NCBI GenBank assembly: GCA_002306005.1
Contig: DBRO01000077.1
Span: 11,214-18,090 of the forward strand
DNA: 6,877 bases
Source of the DNA: Ruminococcus sp. UBA1366
GTDB taxonomy: Bacteria; Bacillota; Clostridia; Oscillospirales; Ruminococcaceae
Direction of reading: 5' to 3'
Program-made: the position numbers and the translations under genes
The notes under the pieces: generated by a model
Database searches by the model: none
What the model was told of the DNA's origin: nothing
What the model saw: only the letters and a program-made list of their open reading frames with translations
In this document: one piece after another, positions 4,650 to 6,877 of the stretch
How the letters are laid out: every line of letters starts with the position of its first letter
Numbering within the stretch: the stretch's first letter is position 1

Positions 4650-6877
4650 ATGAATAGTCAAAACAATATTTTTTATAAAATCTGCTCCGAGCTGCCCTTT
4701 TATGGGGAGCTGCGTAACGCCGTCATGCGTGGGTACACGCCTTGCGGCGTAACGGGAGTTTCAAATATTCATAAATCTCAAGTGGTAATGGGGCTTTCCC
4801 GTTTGGGAAAGCTTTGCTTGATTTGCGATGAGGAAGGTGCGGCATCCCGTTTTGTGGCGGATATTAACGCGCTTGCTCAAACGGAGCTTGCTTGTCTATA
4901 TCCGGCAAAGGATTTAAATTTTGCCTATCTGGAGGGCATTTCGCGCGAGTATGAACAGCAGAGAATCGAAGCATTAAGCAAGCTTTCGCAAGGCAAAGTG
5001 CAGATTCTTGTAGCGGGAACTGAGGCGGCGCTGCAGTATACCATTCCGCCAAAGGTGCTGGAGGAATCGGGGTTTTCCCTGAAAATCGGCGGGGAAACCG
5101 AGCTGCGCGCATTGGCGGAAAAGCTGCTTGCATTGGGGTATTCCCGCGCGGAGCAGGTGGAGGGCGTGGCGCAATTTTCGGTGCGCGGCGCGATTGTGGA
5201 TATTTATCCGGTGGCAGCACCCGCGCCTGTGCGCATGGAACTTTGGGGCGATGAAATCGACAGCCTTTCGTACTTTGATATTGAAACGCAGCGCCGGACG
5301 GAAACGCTCACAGAAGTATGGATTGCGCCGGCGGTGGAAATTTTATTGCCGCCGCAGGGAGAATTAGAGGAGAAAATTCTTGCATACGGCAAAGGCTTGC
5401 GCGGCAGAAATGCCGAGAAGATCCGGGCAGTTTTAGCACGGGAGGCAGGCTTGGTTCGGGCGGGAATTTTGTTGACGAACACGGACAAGTACTATCATCT
5501 AGCCTATGCTGAGCCGGCAACGCTGCTGGATTATTTCACGGGTGGGATGTGCGTGTTTTCCGAATACGCCAACTGTGCGGAGAAAGCAAAAACCGTGCAG
5601 GCGCAGCTTTCGGAGGATTTGAAGCTGCTTTATGAGGACGGCGTGTTATTTAAAGAACTGGAAAACTTTGCGCTGGAATTTCCGGCGCTGGAGCATAAAG
5701 CAGAGCAGTTGCGCCCGGTTTATCTGGATGCGTTTATGCGCGGCAGCGGGGTAAATTTTAAGAAATTAATCAATACCAACTGTTGGCAAACCGCCAGTTG
5801 GAGCGGGAATATCAGCCATTTGGTGGACGAACTGCATGGTTTTATCGGGCAGAATTACTGCGTGGTAGTGTTTGCCGGCAGCGAAAAAACCCTGCCGATT
5901 GTGATTTCCGACCTACGGGAAAGCGGTTTTCACGCAGTTCAGTTGGAGGACGATTCTCCCACTGCGGAGGGCATGGTCTATGTTACGACCGGAAGTGTTT
6001 CCGGCGGGTTTGATTATCCGGATATCAAGCGTGCGCTGATTACGCAGGTGAAGACCCAGAAATCCAAAAAGCGTACGGCTGCTAAAAAGCCCAAGCACGG
6101 CGAGGAAATCAAGAATCTTTCGGATATTTCCGCGGGGGATTTGGTTGTGCATTCTATGTACGGCATCGGAAAATTCACGGGGATTTCCAAAATTGAATCA
6201 AACGGCGTGACGAAGGATTATATTACGATTAAGTATGCCGGCACGGACGTGCTGTATGTTCCGGTTACGCAGCTGGATTTGGTATCGCGCTATATTGGTT
6301 CGCGGGATGACAGCGCGGTAAAACTCAGCAAGCTGAATTCTGCGGAATGGAGCAAAACCCGCACGCGGGTCAAGAGTGCGGTTAAGGACATGGCGCAGGA
6401 GCTGATAAAGCTTTATGCCAAACGCCAGATGGCAAAGGGCTATGCGTTTTCGCCCGACAACGACTGGCAGGGTGATTTTGAACAGCGTTTTGAGTATCAG
6501 GAAACGGACGACCAGCTGCGTTCCATACAGGAGATTAAACAGGACATGGAACGGCCAATTCCCATGGACCGGCTGCTTTGCGGGGATGTGGGATTCGGCA
6601 AAACAGAGGTGGCGTTTCGGGCGGCATTTAAATGTATGCTGGATTCCAAACAATGTGCGGTGCTGGTGCCGACAACGGTGCTTGCCTGGCAGCATTATCA
6701 GACTGCAATCCGGCGATTTGAACATTTTCCCGTAAAGGTGGAACTGCTGTCGCGTTTTCGCACACCGAAAGAACAGCAGCAGATTATTAAAAAGCTGAAA
6801 ACCGGTGAAATTGACATGGTCATTGGCACGCACCGGCTGGTGCAAAAGGACGTTTTGTTCCGCAATTTGGGACTGGT
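4650..6877 (+). CDS. mfd: Transcription-repair coupling factor Mfd (3' truncated by window end)
   Basis: The frame from ATG 4650 runs without a stop to the window end, giving 742 codons of a protein usually about 1150 long. Mfd is an ATP-driven DNA translocase that pushes stalled RNA polymerase off lesions and recruits UvrA. Residues ~1-330 form the UvrB-like module, with a degenerate nucleotide loop (GVTGVSNIHKS, 33-43) and FSVRGAIVDIYP (176-187) followed by FDIETQRR (209-216). A divergent middle domain leads to a lysine-rich linker (467-486). The CarD-like RNA-polymerase-interaction domain is at 490-550 (GDLVVHSMYGIGKF, YAGTDVLYVPVTQLD). A relay helix region follows, then the first RecG-like translocase domain: YQETDDQLRSI, Walker A GDVGFGKTE (645-653, Lys651), PTTVLAWQH (674-682), LLSRFRT and GTHRL (726-730). 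The DEEQ box and second translocase domain should lie just past the edge. The start is uncertain: ATG 4617 is in frame. Confidence 0.95.
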   Translation, partial: MNSQNNIFYKICSELPFYGELRNAVMRGYTPCGVTGVSNIHKSQVVMGLSRLGKLCLICDEEGAASRFVADINALAQTELACLYPAKDLNFAYLEGISREYEQQRIEALSKLSQGKVQILVAGTEAALQYTIPPKVLEESGFSLKIGGETELRALAEKLLALGYSRAEQVEGVAQFSVRGAIVDIYPVAAPAPVRMELWGDEIDSLSYFDIETQRRTETLTEVWIAPAVEILLPPQGELEEKILAYGKGLRGRNAEKIRAVLAREAGLVRAGILLTNTDKYYHLAYAEPATLLDYFTGGMCVFSEYANCAEKAKTVQAQLSEDLKLLYEDGVLFKELENFALEFPALEHKAEQLRPVYLDAFMRGSGVNFKKLINTNCWQTASWSGNISHLVDELHGFIGQNYCVVVFAGSEKTLPIVISDLRESGFHAVQLEDDSPTAEGMVYVTTGSVSGGFDYPDIKRALITQVKTQKSKKRTAAKKPKHGEEIKNLSDISAGDLVVHSMYGIGKFTGISKIESNGVTKDYITIKYAGTDVLYVPVTQLDLVSRYIGSRDDSAVKLSKLNSAEWSKTRTRVKSAVKDMAQELIKLYAKRQMAKGYAFSPDNDWQGDFEQRFEYQETDDQLRSIQEIKQDMERPIPMDRLLCGDVGFGKTEVAFRAAFKCMLDSKQCAVLVPTTVLAWQHYQTAIRRFEHFPVKVELLSRFRTPKEQQQIIKKLKTGEIDMVIGTHRLVQKDVLFRNLGL

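Noticed and set aside
6198..6845. 215-codon open frame on the minus strand opposite mfd
   Set aside because: It lies wholly within conserved Mfd coding sequence, has no recognisable motifs or plausible ribosome site, and looks like a shadow of Mfd codon usage. The same applies to the other minus-strand frames, such as 1753-2301 opposite argS and 2362-2847 opposite argS/glmU.

Overview
The window is a stretch of ordinary bacterial chromosome with five genes, all on the + strand. The first and last are cut by the window edges. Gene content and style suggest a Gram-positive Firmicute of class Clostridia, perhaps an Oscillospiraceae/Ruminococcaceae-like anaerobe. The reasons are a cellobiose-phosphorylase-type GH94 enzyme (common in plant-fibre fermenters), strong AGGAGG-type ribosome binding sites, a perfect TTGACA/17/TATAAT promoter, and the glmU-pth-mfd order known from Firmicutes. 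Base composition looks close to or slightly above 50% GC by eye. The taxonomic placement is inference; no rRNA or other marker is present.

Region by region: (1) 1-573 is the C-terminal ~190 residues of a GH94 disaccharide phosphorylase, followed by a clear intrinsic terminator at 587-624. (2) 625-780 is a compact control region: an A-rich tract, a consensus sigma-A promoter, a perfect 13-bp inverted repeat whose axis falls exactly on the centre of the -10 hexamer, and a ~99-nt leader with a small hairpin and a strong Shine-Dalgarno site. (3) 781-6877 is a tightly packed gene run: argS (arginyl-tRNA synthetase), glmU (bifunctional UDP-GlcNAc synthesis), pth (peptidyl-tRNA hydrolase) and the first ~742 codons of mfd (transcription-repair coupling factor). 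The gaps are 25, 15 and 43 nt with no terminator between them, so the four genes are probably one transcript driven from the promoter at 647-675.

The operon groups housekeeping functions: charging tRNA-Arg, recycling peptidyl-tRNA, making the UDP-GlcNAc needed for peptidoglycan, and clearing RNA polymerase stalled at DNA lesions. The upstream GH94 gene belongs to a separate carbohydrate-use unit that ends at the terminator. mfd is open to the window end with no stop codon; it has to be read directly in the frame that starts at 4650.

I found no mobile element, CRISPR array, RNA gene or defence/toxin system. The most unusual signal is the 36-bp dyad (655-690) centred on the argS -10 box, which looks like an operator for an unidentified repressor. 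The argS leader, with a short possible upstream reading frame, and the ambiguous mfd start are secondary points of interest.
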